Part shown: positions 54,006 through 63,747 of the stretch, in pieces | Layout: every line of letters begins with the position of its first letter | Position numbering within the stretch: the stretch's first letter is position 1 | DNA from: Streptomyces griseocarneus | Lineage (GTDB): Bacteria > Actinomycetota > Actinomycetes > Streptomycetales > Streptomycetaceae | DNA: 64,000 nucleotides | Assembly (NCBI GenBank): GCA_003674045.1 | Contig: PENC01000002.1 | Coordinates: 930,001 to 994,000, forward strand | Reading direction: 5' to 3' | Program-made: the position numbers and the translations under genes | Notes under the pieces: generated by a model | Seen by the model: the letters and a program-made list of their open reading frames with translations, nothing else | The model's database searches: none | What the model was told of the DNA's origin: nothing

Positions 54006-54599
54006 ATGCGCCGTTGCGCGCTGCGGGCCACGCTGGTCGCGATCATGGCGACGCTTTCGGCGTGCCAGGAACCGGAACGGGCAGTTCACACCACGCCCGC
54101 CACCGTGCCGGCGAACCGGCAGGACTTCCTGGCCCGGGGGCACTGCGCGGGCCGGGACGCCGCCGGTGCGTACCGGGAGACCGACTGCGCGGACGACCAC
54201 GCCGTCGCCCGCGTCCTCGCCCGCTACAACGGCCCGCAGGCGGCGGGACCGCGCTGCCCCGATCCCACGGACTTCGTCCTGCACATCGCGGCGGTGGAGC
54301 AGGGCGACTCCGAGCGGAGCAGCGCCCCGGAGGGGTACGCCTGCATGCGGAACCTCCTGCCGCCCCACCCCGGCGACCCGGGGCAGGGCGGCGGCCCGCT
54401 CACGGTGACCGGCGACTGCGTCTGGTCCGAGCGGAACGGGGTGGTGAAGGAGACAGCGTGCGACGGCTCGGGCGCGCACGCGCCGGAGTACCGGGTGACG
54501 GACGAGGTCCCCACGCGTGACGACTGCCCGCCCTCAACGGACCTCTATGTGCAGGTGGGCGGCGAGAACCCCGTCGGGTGTGCCCGCCGCCTTCCCTGA
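54006..54599 (+). CDS. Putative lipoprotein of unknown function
   Basis: This 197-residue protein begins MRRCALRATLVAIMATLSAC. The LSAC lipobox puts the lipid-bearing Cys at residue 20, so the protein should be anchored outside the membrane. The mature part is Cys-rich (about seven further Cys) with repeated short motifs (CAGRDAAGAYRETDCADDHA, CVWSERNGVVKETACDGSG) that suggest two related halves, like LppU-type septum-associated modules. The family is not certain. It converges on the peptidase gene at 54626. Confidence 0.72.
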   Translation: MRRCALRATLVAIMATLSACQEPERAVHTTPATVPANRQDFLARGHCAGRDAAGAYRETDCADDHAVARVLARYNGPQAAGPRCPDPTDFVLHIAAVEQGDSERSSAPEGYACMRNLLPPHPGDPGQGGGPLTVTGDCVWSERNGVVKETACDGSGAHAPEYRVTDEVPTRDDCPPSTDLYVQVGGENPVGCARRLP

Positions 54600-54625
54600 G
54601 CCGGAGCCGGAGCCTGAAGCGAGAG

Positions 54626-56104
54626 TTACGGCCGGAGGCCGTTCTGCCGCTCGATGACCGGGCGGTCGAGCTTCGCGTCGTACGGCGCCAGGGGCTTGGC
54701 GTGCGAGACGTCCTTCTGCACGGACTCGGGCGCGACGCCCGCCCACTCCAGCACCTCGGCGGTGGCCTTGGCGCGCTCGTCGGCGACGAGCTGGGCGATG
54801 TTGGAGCCGTGGTTGCCACCGGGCGCGACGAAGCGGAAGTCGTGCCGCTCCTCCGCGTGCCGCCCCACGCTGAACGGCTCGGCGCCCCACGGGTCGTTCT
54901 GGCCGTAGACGAAGAGCATCCGCTCGCTCTTGTTGCGCACCCAGCGGTCGATGTCGGCCATCACGCCGGGGTGGAACTTCATCGGGATCTCACGCGGCAC
55001 GTACGCCCGCGGGGTGTTGACGCCCGGGTACCGCAGCAGGCCCTTGAGGTGCGGGTACTTGTACGTGGGCGAGCCGAGCTCGGTGCCCGCCTGGTAGTAG
55101 TACGGCGTGAACTTCTCCAGGCCCTGGTCGGTGTAGCTGTCGAAGCCCGAGATGGTGTCGATGAACTTGTAGAGATCGTCGGTGGAGGCGTTCGTCGCGG
55201 GTACGGACGCGCACTCGCTCTGCAGGTGGTACTGCCAGAACGACCACACCAGGTCGAGCGCCACGTTCTCGTACGCCTTGTCGGCGCTGCCGATGACCTT
55301 GAACGTCTTGCCGTTGGCGTCGGCCCACTTCTGGTAGCGGTCGACGATCTCGTCGCGGCGGACGAGCGCCTGCCGCTGCACGGAGTTCAGCTGCTTGCGG
55401 CACGCCGGGTCACCGACGTTCGCGAAGAACCGGTCGTACGCCGAGTCCTCCTTGTCGTCGACCTCGTTCGGGGCGACGTAGGCGACGGTGCCGTCCATGT
55501 CGTCCGGGTGGAAACGGCGGTAGTAGGTCGCGGTCATGCCGCCCTTGCTGCCGCCGGTGGCCAGCCAGTTCTTGCGGTAGATCGGCTTGAGCGCCTCGAA
55601 GAGCCGGTGCTGGTCGTCGGCAGCCTGCCGGATGTCGAGCTTCGACCAGTCGGCGGGCTGCGGCCGGGACGGGGTGAAGAACCGGTACTCCATCGACACC
55701 TGGTTGCCGTCCACGATCCGGGTGGGCTCGCTGCGGCCGGGGTTGGTGCTGACGTTGTAGCCGGAGGTGAAGAAGACGGTCGGACGGTCCGTCGACTTGT
55801 GCAGCAGGGTGAAGCGCTGCTGGAACGTCCCCTTGTCCGGGTGCCGGTGGTCGACCGGCTGGTCGTACGTCAGGACCAGGTAGCGGTAGCCCTCGTACGG
55901 CTTCTCCTCGACGAAGTGCATGCCCGGGACACTGAGTACGCGTTCCTTGATGTCCTGCTCGGTCGAGGCCGCGTTCGCCGTGGTCGCCGTGGTCGCCGCA
56001 GCGGTCGTGGTGGCCGTGGTGGCCGCCCCCGCGGTGGTGGCGCCGACGCCGAAGGTGCCCGTGAACACCGCCAGCGCCAGCAGCCATCTGGATGCCTTGC
56101 GCAT
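54626..56104 (-). CDS. Secreted tripeptidyl aminopeptidase (S28/S37-type serine peptidase)
   Basis: This 492-residue exported peptidase has a signal peptide (MRKASRWLLALAVFTGTFGV to about AGA), a Thr/Ala-rich linker and a catalytic domain of the PS-10 type. The nucleophile lies in LATGGSKGGMTATYYRR, the Asp in VYGQNDPWGAEPF and the His in APGGNHGSNIAQL. It cleaves tripeptides from protein N-termini outside the cell. ATG 56104 begins the signal peptide; an upstream in-frame start has no support. It converges on the lipoprotein gene with 26 bp between. Confidence 0.88.
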   Translation of the reverse strand: MRKASRWLLALAVFTGTFGVGATTAGAATTATTTAAATTATTANAASTEQDIKERVLSVPGMHFVEEKPYEGYRYLVLTYDQPVDHRHPDKGTFQQRFTLLHKSTDRPTVFFTSGYNVSTNPGRSEPTRIVDGNQVSMEYRFFTPSRPQPADWSKLDIRQAADDQHRLFEALKPIYRKNWLATGGSKGGMTATYYRRFHPDDMDGTVAYVAPNEVDDKEDSAYDRFFANVGDPACRKQLNSVQRQALVRRDEIVDRYQKWADANGKTFKVIGSADKAYENVALDLVWSFWQYHLQSECASVPATNASTDDLYKFIDTISGFDSYTDQGLEKFTPYYYQAGTELGSPTYKYPHLKGLLRYPGVNTPRAYVPREIPMKFHPGVMADIDRWVRNKSERMLFVYGQNDPWGAEPFSVGRHAEERHDFRFVAPGGNHGSNIAQLVADERAKATAEVLEWAGVAPESVQKDVSHAKPLAPYDAKLDRPVIERQNGLRP

Positions 56105-56341
56105 TCGCCCTCCCCTTGGGTTCGCATAGGTCGCGGTGAACCTATCGGGGGGACAGGGGGCGCACCAGACCCTGATGTCCACCAGGTGCTCACGAGCCGC
56201 GTACCGCAGAAGGCGTACGCCTGTGACCGCCGCCGATGTCAGGGAGAACGATGCCGCCGCCTGATTGATGGAGCGTCAGATCCACCCGTAGCTTCGGTGC
56301 CGCACCCCGGGCAACCGTCCATCGGAAGAAGGGGAACAATC

Positions 56342-56800
56342 ATGCTCAGACGCACAAAGGCCGCAGCCGGTCTCGCAGCCGCCGGCCTGGTCCTCGGTCT
56401 GACCGGTACCCTCGCCGGCGCGACCACGGCCACCGCCGCACCCGCCCGGCAGGTGACCGCCCGGACCATCACCGTCCAGGCGGTCGACAACCTCGGTCTC
56501 AACACCGCCGAAGGCAAGAGCGTGCAGTGCTACGTCCGTGGCTTCGGATACAACCCCGGTACGATCGACGGCCAGCTCGGCCCCAACAGTTGGAAAGCCT
56601 GGCAGAGCTTCCTCAACGACTACGGATTCAACGCCGGAACCGTCGACGGCGCGGTCGGCCCCAACACCATCAGCGGCCTCCAGGGCTTCCTCGTCTCCCT
56701 CGGCTACGACACCGGCGGCATCGACGGTGACGCCGGGTCCAAGACCAGGTCCGCCTGGAAGGCGTTCTCCCACCTCGGAAACAACGGAACCTGGTGCTGA
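56342..56800 (+). CDS. Secreted peptidoglycan-binding domain protein
   Basis: This 152-residue protein has a signal peptide (MLRRTKAAAGLAAAGLVLGL to about TAAPA) followed by PG_binding_1 repeats. The segments GYNPGTIDGQLGPNSWKAWQ, GFNAGTVDGAVGPNTISGLQ and GYDTGGIDGDAGSKTRSAWK each show the DGxxGPxT pattern. It ends in a Cys (NNGTWC). No catalytic domain is present, so it probably binds the wall alone or with a partner. ATG 56342 follows GAAGAAGGGG. A hairpin terminator lies just downstream. Confidence 0.85.
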   Translation: MLRRTKAAAGLAAAGLVLGLTGTLAGATTATAAPARQVTARTITVQAVDNLGLNTAEGKSVQCYVRGFGYNPGTIDGQLGPNSWKAWQSFLNDYGFNAGTVDGAVGPNTISGLQGFLVSLGYDTGGIDGDAGSKTRSAWKAFSHLGNNGTWC

Positions 56801-56821
56801 CCCACCCGTCGCGACGTACGC

Positions 56822-56850
56822 AGCGGCGCGCCCCCTCGTGGCGCGCCGCT
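56822..56850. terminator. 11-bp hairpin between convergent genes
   Basis: AGCGGCGCGCC (56822-56832) and GGCGCGCCGCT (56840-56850) are perfectly complementary with a 7-base loop. It sits between the stop of the peptidoglycan-binding gene and the stop of the convergent thioesterase gene, so it can end both transcripts. Confidence 0.65.
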
Positions 56851-56873
56851 CTGCTGCCGCCCGGGTGCCGCCG

Positions 56874-57800
56874 TCACCCCCGCGGCACCCGTACGACGCC
56901 TTCCTGGATCACCGAGATCGCCAGTTCGCCGGTGCGCGTGAAGATGCGGCCCCGGGCCAGGCCGCGGCCGCTCTGGGACGTGGGGCTCTCCTGGTCGTAG
57001 AGGAGCCAGTCGTCCGCGCGGAACGGGCGGTGGAACCACATGGCGTGGTCGAGGCTCGCGCCGACGACGTCGCCGACCGCCCAGCCGCCGCGGCCGTGGG
57101 CGAGGAGGACGGAGTCGAGGAGGGTCATGTCGGAGACGTAGGTGGCCAGGCAGATGTGGAGCAGGGGATCACCCCAGAGCCGGTCGGGGGCCGGGGCGTC
57201 GTCGAGCTTGCCGCTGGTGCGGAACCAGACCTGCGAACGCGGCTCGCGCGGGGCGCCGAAGTCGCCATACGGGGGCTCGTCGACATAGCGCAGGTCGACG
57301 GCCGCGCGGGCCTCCAGCAGGCGGTCCAGCAGCAGCGGGTCCGCGAAGCGGTGGGCGTGCCGCGGGAGCATCTCGGCGGCCGTGGGCAGGGTCTCGGGAT
57401 CCGGCGCGGGCGGCATCGGCTCCTGGTGCTCCAGCCCCTCCTCGTCCGTCTGGAAGGACGCCGAGAGGTGGAAGATCGGCTGCCCGTGCTGCACGGCGAC
57501 GACGCGGCGGGTGGTGAAGGACCGGCCGTCGCGGATGCGGTCCACCGTGTAGACGATGGGCACTTCGGGGTCGCCGGGGCGCAGGAAGTACGAGTGCAGG
57601 GAGTGCGGGATGCGGTCGGCGGGGACGGTGCGCCCGGCGGCGACCAGGGCCTGCGCGGCGACCTGGCCGCCGAAGACGCGCGGCACCATCGAGGGGCGGC
57701 TGACCCCGCGGAAGATGTCCTCCTCGACCCGCTCCAGGTCCAGGATGCCGAGCAGGTCGTCCAGCGGGGTCGAGGGCTCCTGTGTAAGGGGCTCGTTCAT
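56874..57800 (-). CDS. tesB: Acyl-CoA thioesterase II (TesB family)
   Basis: This 308-residue double-hotdog thioesterase hydrolyses acyl-CoA. The motifs are VPRVFGGQVAAQALVAAGR, HSLHSYFLRPGDPEVPIVY with its acidic loop, and the C-terminal segment GASLDHAMWFHRPFRADDWL with the conserved Asp and Gln/Thr-containing loop (LYDQESPTSQSGRG). It starts 14 bp from the stop of the acyl-CoA dehydrogenase gene on the same strand, so the two probably form an operon. This fits a role in fatty-acid turnover. Confidence 0.92.
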   Translation of the reverse strand: MNEPLTQEPSTPLDDLLGILDLERVEEDIFRGVSRPSMVPRVFGGQVAAQALVAAGRTVPADRIPHSLHSYFLRPGDPEVPIVYTVDRIRDGRSFTTRRVVAVQHGQPIFHLSASFQTDEEGLEHQEPMPPAPDPETLPTAAEMLPRHAHRFADPLLLDRLLEARAAVDLRYVDEPPYGDFGAPREPRSQVWFRTSGKLDDAPAPDRLWGDPLLHICLATYVSDMTLLDSVLLAHGRGGWAVGDVVGASLDHAMWFHRPFRADDWLLYDQESPTSQSGRGLARGRIFTRTGELAISVIQEGVVRVPRG

Positions 57801-57813
57801 TGTCGTGCGGTCC

Positions 57814-58971
57814 TTACAGGCCCATGGACTTGGCGATGATGGAGCGCATGACCTCGCTCGTACCGCCGTAGATCCGGCTGACGCGGGCGTCCGCGTAGAG
57901 GCGGGCGATGGGGTACTCCATCATGTAGCCGTAGCCGCCGTGCAGCTGGAGGCACTTGTCGATGACGACGGCGGCGCGCTCGGTGGTGAAGAGCTTGGCG
58001 GAGGCGGCGTCGGCGGCGGTCAGCTCGCCCGCGTCGTGGGCCTCCAGGGCTCGGTCCACGACCGCTTCCATCGCGTCGACCTCGGCCTTGCAGTCGGCCA
58101 GCACGAACTTGGTGTTCTGGAAGGACGCGACCGACTTGCCGAAGACGGTGCGGTCCTGCACATACGCCTGGGCGAACGCGACGGCCGCGGCGGACTGCGC
58201 GTACGCGCCGACGGCGATGTAGAGCCGCTCCTGCGGCAGGTTGTGCCCGAGGTAGCCGAACGCCTTGCCCTCCTCGCCGAGGAGGTCCTCGACGGGCACC
58301 TTGACGTCGGTGAAGGAGAGTTCGGCGGTGTCGGAGGCGTGCAGTCCGAGCTTCTCCAGCTTGCGGCCGACCGCGTAGCCCTCGGAGGCGGTGTCGACGA
58401 CGAGGATGGAGATGCCGGAGCGGCGGTCCTCGGGGCCGGGAGGGGCGGTGCGGGCGCACACGAGCACGCGGTCGGCCTGGACGCCGCCGGTGATGAAGGT
58501 CTTCGCGCCGTTGAGGACGTAGTGCGTGCCGTCCTCGGAGAGCTTCGCGGTGGTCCGCATGCCCGCGAGGTCGGAGCCGGTGCCCGGCTCGGTCATGGCG
58601 ATGGCGGTCATCATGTCGCCGGAGACGAAGGACGGCAGCCAGCGCCGCTTCTGCTCCTCGGTCGCGTACTTGAGGATGTAGGGCAGGCACAGCGCGGTGT
58701 GCACGCTGCTGCCGCCGAAGCTGACGCCCGCGCGGGCGCACTCCTCGGTGATCACGGCGTGGAACTTGAAGCTGCTCTCGCCGGCGCCGCCGTACTCCTG
58801 GGGCACCTCGATACCGAAGACGCCCAGCTCGCCGAGCTTCTTGTAGAACTCGCGCGGCACGGCCCCGGCCTCGCGCCACTGGTCGTAGAACGGCACGACC
58901 TCGACGGCGACGAAGTCGCGTATGGTCGCGCGGAACGCCTCGTGGTCCTCGTCGTACACGGTCCGACGCAT
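57814..58971 (-). CDS. Acyl-CoA dehydrogenase
   Basis: This 385-residue flavoenzyme oxidises acyl-CoA to enoyl-CoA with FAD. It starts MRRTVYDEDHEAFRATIRDF and shows AMTEPGTGSDLAGMRTTAKL, TFITGGVQADRVLVCART and the C-terminal LHGGYGYMMEYPIARLYADA, which ends with the FAD/base-containing region. The chain-length specificity is unknown. It is followed by the tesB gene. A perfect palindrome (59014-59033) lies upstream, and the TetR gene (59163) is further upstream on the same strand. Confidence 0.92.
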   Translation of the reverse strand: MRRTVYDEDHEAFRATIRDFVAVEVVPFYDQWREAGAVPREFYKKLGELGVFGIEVPQEYGGAGESSFKFHAVITEECARAGVSFGGSSVHTALCLPYILKYATEEQKRRWLPSFVSGDMMTAIAMTEPGTGSDLAGMRTTAKLSEDGTHYVLNGAKTFITGGVQADRVLVCARTAPPGPEDRRSGISILVVDTASEGYAVGRKLEKLGLHASDTAELSFTDVKVPVEDLLGEEGKAFGYLGHNLPQERLYIAVGAYAQSAAAVAFAQAYVQDRTVFGKSVASFQNTKFVLADCKAEVDAMEAVVDRALEAHDAGELTAADAASAKLFTTERAAVVIDKCLQLHGGYGYMMEYPIARLYADARVSRIYGGTSEVMRSIIAKSMGL

Positions 58972-59013
58972 CAGCCGGCCTCCTCGTCCACCCGCACGTG
59001 AGCGGTCACCTAT

Positions 59014-59033
59014 GACTGAGCGCTTGCTCAGTC
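59014..59033. promoter_or_regulatory. Perfect 8-4-8 palindrome upstream of the acyl-CoA dehydrogenase gene
   Basis: GACTGAGC-GCTT-GCTCAGTC is perfectly symmetric, 43 bp upstream of the ATG at 58971. The inner TGAGCGCTTGCTCA resembles TetR operators of fatty-acid genes (TGAGCGC half-sites). It probably controls the dehydrogenase-thioesterase pair. The regulator could be one of the two TetR proteins in this window or one encoded elsewhere. Confidence 0.7.
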
Positions 59034-59082
59034 GCAAGTTACCTGCCGCTCAAGAGAGTTGTCCAGACTTGTACAGGGCTCG

Positions 59083-59160
59083 TGCCCCGTCAGGGGCGCG
59101 GGGAACTGCGCGACAAGCCACAACGCACCCGCAGCCGCACGCCAAGCGCAAGAGGCACCC
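59083..59160. repeat. Dispersed GC repeat copy after the TetR gene
   Basis: Core GGGGCGCGGGGAACTGCGCG at 59093-59112, preceded by the partial complement GCCCC at 59083-59087, then GACAAGCC and a degenerate tail (CGCAAGAGGCACCCC, 59141-59155). It lies between the TetR stop (59163, minus strand) and the acyl-CoA dehydrogenase promoter. Confidence 0.75.
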
Positions 59161-59162
59161 CA

Positions 59163-59774
59163 TTAGGCACCCGAAAGAGAAGCAAACGCCCCATGCGCCA
59201 ACCGCCGCAGCAGCGCGGCGGTAGCCGCACGCCCCGGCAGGGCGCCAGGGCGCCCAAGATGCGGCGTCGAATTCAGCAACCCGAAAACCGCATGCACGGC
59301 AACCCGCACCTCCGCCGCCGGAGCATCCGGATGCAGCGTGCGGACGACGTCGACCCACAGCTCGACGTACTGCCGCTGGAGGGAGCGCACCTGCTTGCGG
59401 TCGTCCTCGCGCAGCTGCCCGAGCTCGCGGTCGTGGAGGGTGATCAGGGCGCGGTCGTCGATGGCGAAGTCGATGTGCCCGTCGATGAGCGAGTCCAGCA
59501 CGGCGGCCGGGCCGCGCCCCGCCGCCTCGGCGACCCGCTTGCGGCCGCCCTCGAAGAGCCGCTCGCTGATGCCCACCAGCAGCTCGGAGAGCATCGCGTC
59601 CTTGCCCGCGAAGTGGCGGTAGAGGCCGGGGCCGCTGATGCCGACGGCGGCCCCTATCTCGTCGACGCCGACGCCGTGGAAGCCGCGCTCCGCGAAGAGC
59701 CGCGCGGCCTCTTCGAGGATCTGCTCGCGGCGGCTGAGAGCGGGGGCGGGGGTACGGCTCACTGCGTTGTTCAC
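59163..59774 (-). CDS. TetR-family regulator of the acyl-CoA/leucine degradation genes
   Basis: This 203-residue protein has the TetR DNA-binding domain (REQILEEAARLFAERGFHGV, VDEIGAAVGISGPGLYRHF) and a helical ligand domain. It is divergent from the carboxylase operon starting at 59885. Two GTTAxC...TTAAC sites (59797-59842) lie in the shared region, so it most likely represses the carboxylase operon and itself, responding to an acyl-CoA. That is inference from position. Confidence 0.87.
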   Translation of the reverse strand: MNNAVSRTPAPALSRREQILEEAARLFAERGFHGVGVDEIGAAVGISGPGLYRHFAGKDAMLSELLVGISERLFEGGRKRVAEAAGRGPAAVLDSLIDGHIDFAIDDRALITLHDRELGQLREDDRKQVRSLQRQYVELWVDVVRTLHPDAPAAEVRVAVHAVFGLLNSTPHLGRPGALPGRAATAALLRRLAHGAFASLSGA

Positions 59775-59796
59775 ACATCCGATTCTAGACAGCGGC

Positions 59797-59842
59797 GTTA
59801 GCAGTCGTTAACCTGACGGCAGGCGTGTTAACGCTCATTAAC
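59797..59842. promoter_or_regulatory. Two candidate TetR operators between the regulator and the carboxylase operon
   Basis: GTTAGCAGTCGTTAAC (59797-59812) and GTTAACGCTCATTAAC (59827-59842) share the same outline with inverted GTTA/TAAC ends, and their starts are 30 bp apart (about three helical turns). A further CGCTCATT copy lies at 59851-59858. The pattern is unusual in this GC-rich DNA and fits two stacked TetR dimers. Confidence 0.65.
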
Positions 59843-59884
59843 CGAGCAGGCGCTCATTTGCACCGAGCAAGGGAGCTCGACCAC

Positions 59885-61516
<1,632 letters not shown>

Positions 61517-61524
61517 GGCGGAGC

Positions 61525-63747
61525 ATGTTCGAGACTGTCCTTGTCGCCAACCGGGGCGAGATCGCCGTGCGTGTCATCCGTACGCTGCGCTCGCTCGGCA
61601 TCCGTTCGGTGGCCGTGTTCAGCGACGCCGACGCGGACGCCCGGCACGTACGCGAGGCCGACACGGCCGTGCGGATCGGCCCGGCAGCGGCGGCGGAGAG
61701 CTATCTGTCCGTGGAGCGGCTGCTGGAGGCCGCCGCGCGCACGGGCGCGCAGGCCGTCCACCCCGGCTACGGCTTCCTCGCGGAGAACGCGGCCTTCGCC
61801 CGCGCGTGCGCGGACGCCGGGCTCGTCTTCATCGGCCCGCCCGCGCGGGCGATCGAGCTGATGGGCGACAAGATCCGCGCGAAGGAGACGGTGAAGGCCG
61901 CGGGCGTCCCCGTCGTACCGGGCTCCTCGGGCAGCGGCCTGACGGACGCGGAACTGACGGCCGCCGCGCTGGAGATCGGCATGCCGGTGCTGCTCAAGCC
62001 CTCCGCGGGCGGCGGCGGCAAGGGCATGCGGCTGGTGCGCGACGAGTCGCTGCTGGGCGAGGAGATCGCCGCCGCCCGGCGCGAGGCACGCGGCTCGTTC
62101 GGCGACGACACGCTGCTCGTCGAGCGCTGGATCGACCGCCCGCGCCACATCGAGATCCAGGTGCTGGCCGACGGCCACGGCAATGTCGTCCACCTCGGCG
62201 AGCGCGAGTGCTCGCTCCAGCGCCGCCACCAGAAGATCATCGAGGAGGCGCCGTCGCCGCTGCTCGACGAAGCCACACGGGCGGCCATGGGCGAGGCGGC
62301 GGCCTCGGCGGCGCGCTCGTGCGGGTACGCGGGCGCGGGCACGGTGGAGTTCATCGTGCCGGGCGACGACCCGTCCTCCTACTACTTCATGGAGATGAAC
62401 ACCCGTCTCCAGGTCGAGCACCCCGTCACCGAACTGATCACCGGGCTCGACCTGGTGGAGTGGCAGGTACGGGCCGCGGCGGGCGAGCCGCTGCCGTTCA
62501 CGCAGGACGACGTGACGCTCACGGGCCACGCGGTCGAGGCCCGCATCTGCGCGGAGACCGCCCGCGTGAGCGGGGGCCGCGTCGACTTCCTGCCGTCGGC
62601 GGGCACGGTCCGGCTGCTGCGCGAGCCCTCCGGCGAGGGCATCCGCGTCGACTCCGGCCTGTCCGAGGGCACGGAGGTCGGCACGGCGTACGACCCCATG
62701 CTGGCCAAGGTCATCGCGTACGGCCCGGACCGCGCGACGGCCCTGCGACGCCTGCGGGCGGCTCTCGCGGAGACGGTCGTCCTGGGCGTCGACACCAACG
62801 CGGGCTTCCTGCGGCGGCTGCTGGCGCACCCGGACGTGGTGGCGGGCACGCTGGACACGGGCCTGGTGGACCGGGAGTCGGCTTCCCTGGTGCCGGACTC
62901 CGTCCCGGAGGAGGTGTACGGGGCGGCGGCCCTGCTCCGCCAGGCGGCGCTGGAGCCGGCCGCCACCGACGGCTGGACCGACCCGTTCTCCGTGCCGACG
63001 GGCTTCCGCCTGGGCGGCGAACCGGCGTGGACCCCGCACCACTTCCGCTGCGCGGGGCGGGAGGCGGTGACGGTGCGGGTACGGGGGGCCGTGACGGGTG
63101 CGGAGGTGGAGCTACCTGGCGGTTTGCGGTCCGGCAGCCTCTCCGGTTCGCAGGACGATGGCCCCACCGGTTTGTGGGCAGGCGTTCCGCACGGCGGAAC
63201 GGGTGGGCACAAACCGGCCACCGGGCCGCACCCGGGCGACGAGGGTGCGCCCCCTGCCGGAGCCCGGCTGTCGTGGCTGATGCCGTCGGTCGGCGTTGTG
63301 CCCACCCGTTCCGCCCTTTGCGGAACGCATGCCCACAACGTGGGTGAGATTTCCTTGACCTGGCACGGGCTCACCAGCACCTTCGCCGTCTGCCAAGACG
63401 GCAACGACATCTGGCTCGGCCACAACGGCGACACCTGGCGCGTACAGGACCACGACCCCGTTCAGGCGAGCGGCACGGCCACCAGCGCCCACGTCGACAC
63501 CCTCACCGCCCCCATGCCCGGCACCGTCACCGTGGTGAAGGCCGCCGTGGGGGACGAGGTCTCCGCGGGGCAGAGTCTGCTCGTCGTCGAGGCGATGAAG
63601 ATGGAGCACGTCATCTCCGCCCCGCACGACGGCACGGTCACCGAGCTGAATGTGACGGCAGGGGCCACGGTGGCCATGGACCAGGTCCTGGCCGTCGTGG
63701 CGCCGAAGGCGCCGGAAGAGGCGTCGGAGGAGGTGGCGGAAGCATGA
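61525..63747 (+). CDS. Acyl-CoA carboxylase alpha (biotin carboxylase/biotin carrier) subunit with in-frame repeat insertion
   Basis: This 740-residue subunit carboxylates its own biotin with ATP and bicarbonate. The biotin-carboxylase domain fills residues 1-450 ([37 protein letters not shown], the glycine-rich ATP loop [14 protein letters not shown], and METNTR-like [16 protein letters not shown]). The biotin carrier domain at the end has [13 protein letters not shown] with the biotinylated Lys. The linker between contains two palindromic repeats at 63167-63217 and 63294-63340, making it about 60 residues longer than I would expect. The frame stays open. It starts 8 bp after the beta gene and overlaps the HMG-CoA lyase gene by 4 bp. 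Confidence 0.93.
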   Translation: MFETVLVANRGEIAVRVIRTLRSLGIRSVAVFSDADADARHVREADTAVRIGPAAAAESYLSVERLLEAAARTGAQAVHPGYGFLAENAAFARACADAGLVFIGPPARAIELMGDKIRAKETVKAAGVPVVPGSSGSGLTDAELTAAALEIGMPVLLKPSAGGGGKGMRLVRDESLLGEEIAAARREARGSFGDDTLLVERWIDRPRHIEIQVLADGHGNVVHLGERECSLQRRHQKIIEEAPSPLLDEATRAAMGEAAASAARSCGYAGAGTVEFIVPGDDPSSYYFMEMNTRLQVEHPVTELITGLDLVEWQVRAAAGEPLPFTQDDVTLTGHAVEARICAETARVSGGRVDFLPSAGTVRLLREPSGEGIRVDSGLSEGTEVGTAYDPMLAKVIAYGPDRATALRRLRAALAETVVLGVDTNAGFLRRLLAHPDVVAGTLDTGLVDRESASLVPDSVPEEVYGAAALLRQAALEPAATDGWTDPFSVPTGFRLGGEPAWTPHHFRCAGREAVTVRVRGAVTGAEVELPGGLRSGSLSGSQDDGPTGLWAGVPHGGTGGHKPATGPHPGDEGAPPAGARLSWLMPSVGVVPTRSALCGTHAHNVGEISLTWHGLTSTFAVCQDGNDIWLGHNGDTWRVQDHDPVQASGTATSAHVDTLTAPMPGTVTVVKAAVGDEVSAGQSLLVVEAMKMEHVISAPHDGTVTELNVTAGATVAMDQVLAVVAPKAPEEASEEVAEA
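63167..63340. repeat. Inverted pair of palindromic repeats inside the carboxylase alpha coding sequence
   Basis: The left element (63167-63217) pairs CCGGTTTGTG with CACAAACCGG around an inner hairpin CGTTCCGC/GCGGAACG. The right element (63294-63340) pairs CGTTGTGCCCACCCGTTCCGC with GCGGAACGCATGCCCACAAC. They face opposite ways and enclose about 76 bp. The whole unit is 174 bp (58 codons), so the frame is preserved. Each is about 50 bp and matches the solo copy at 22962-23012. Confidence 0.88.
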
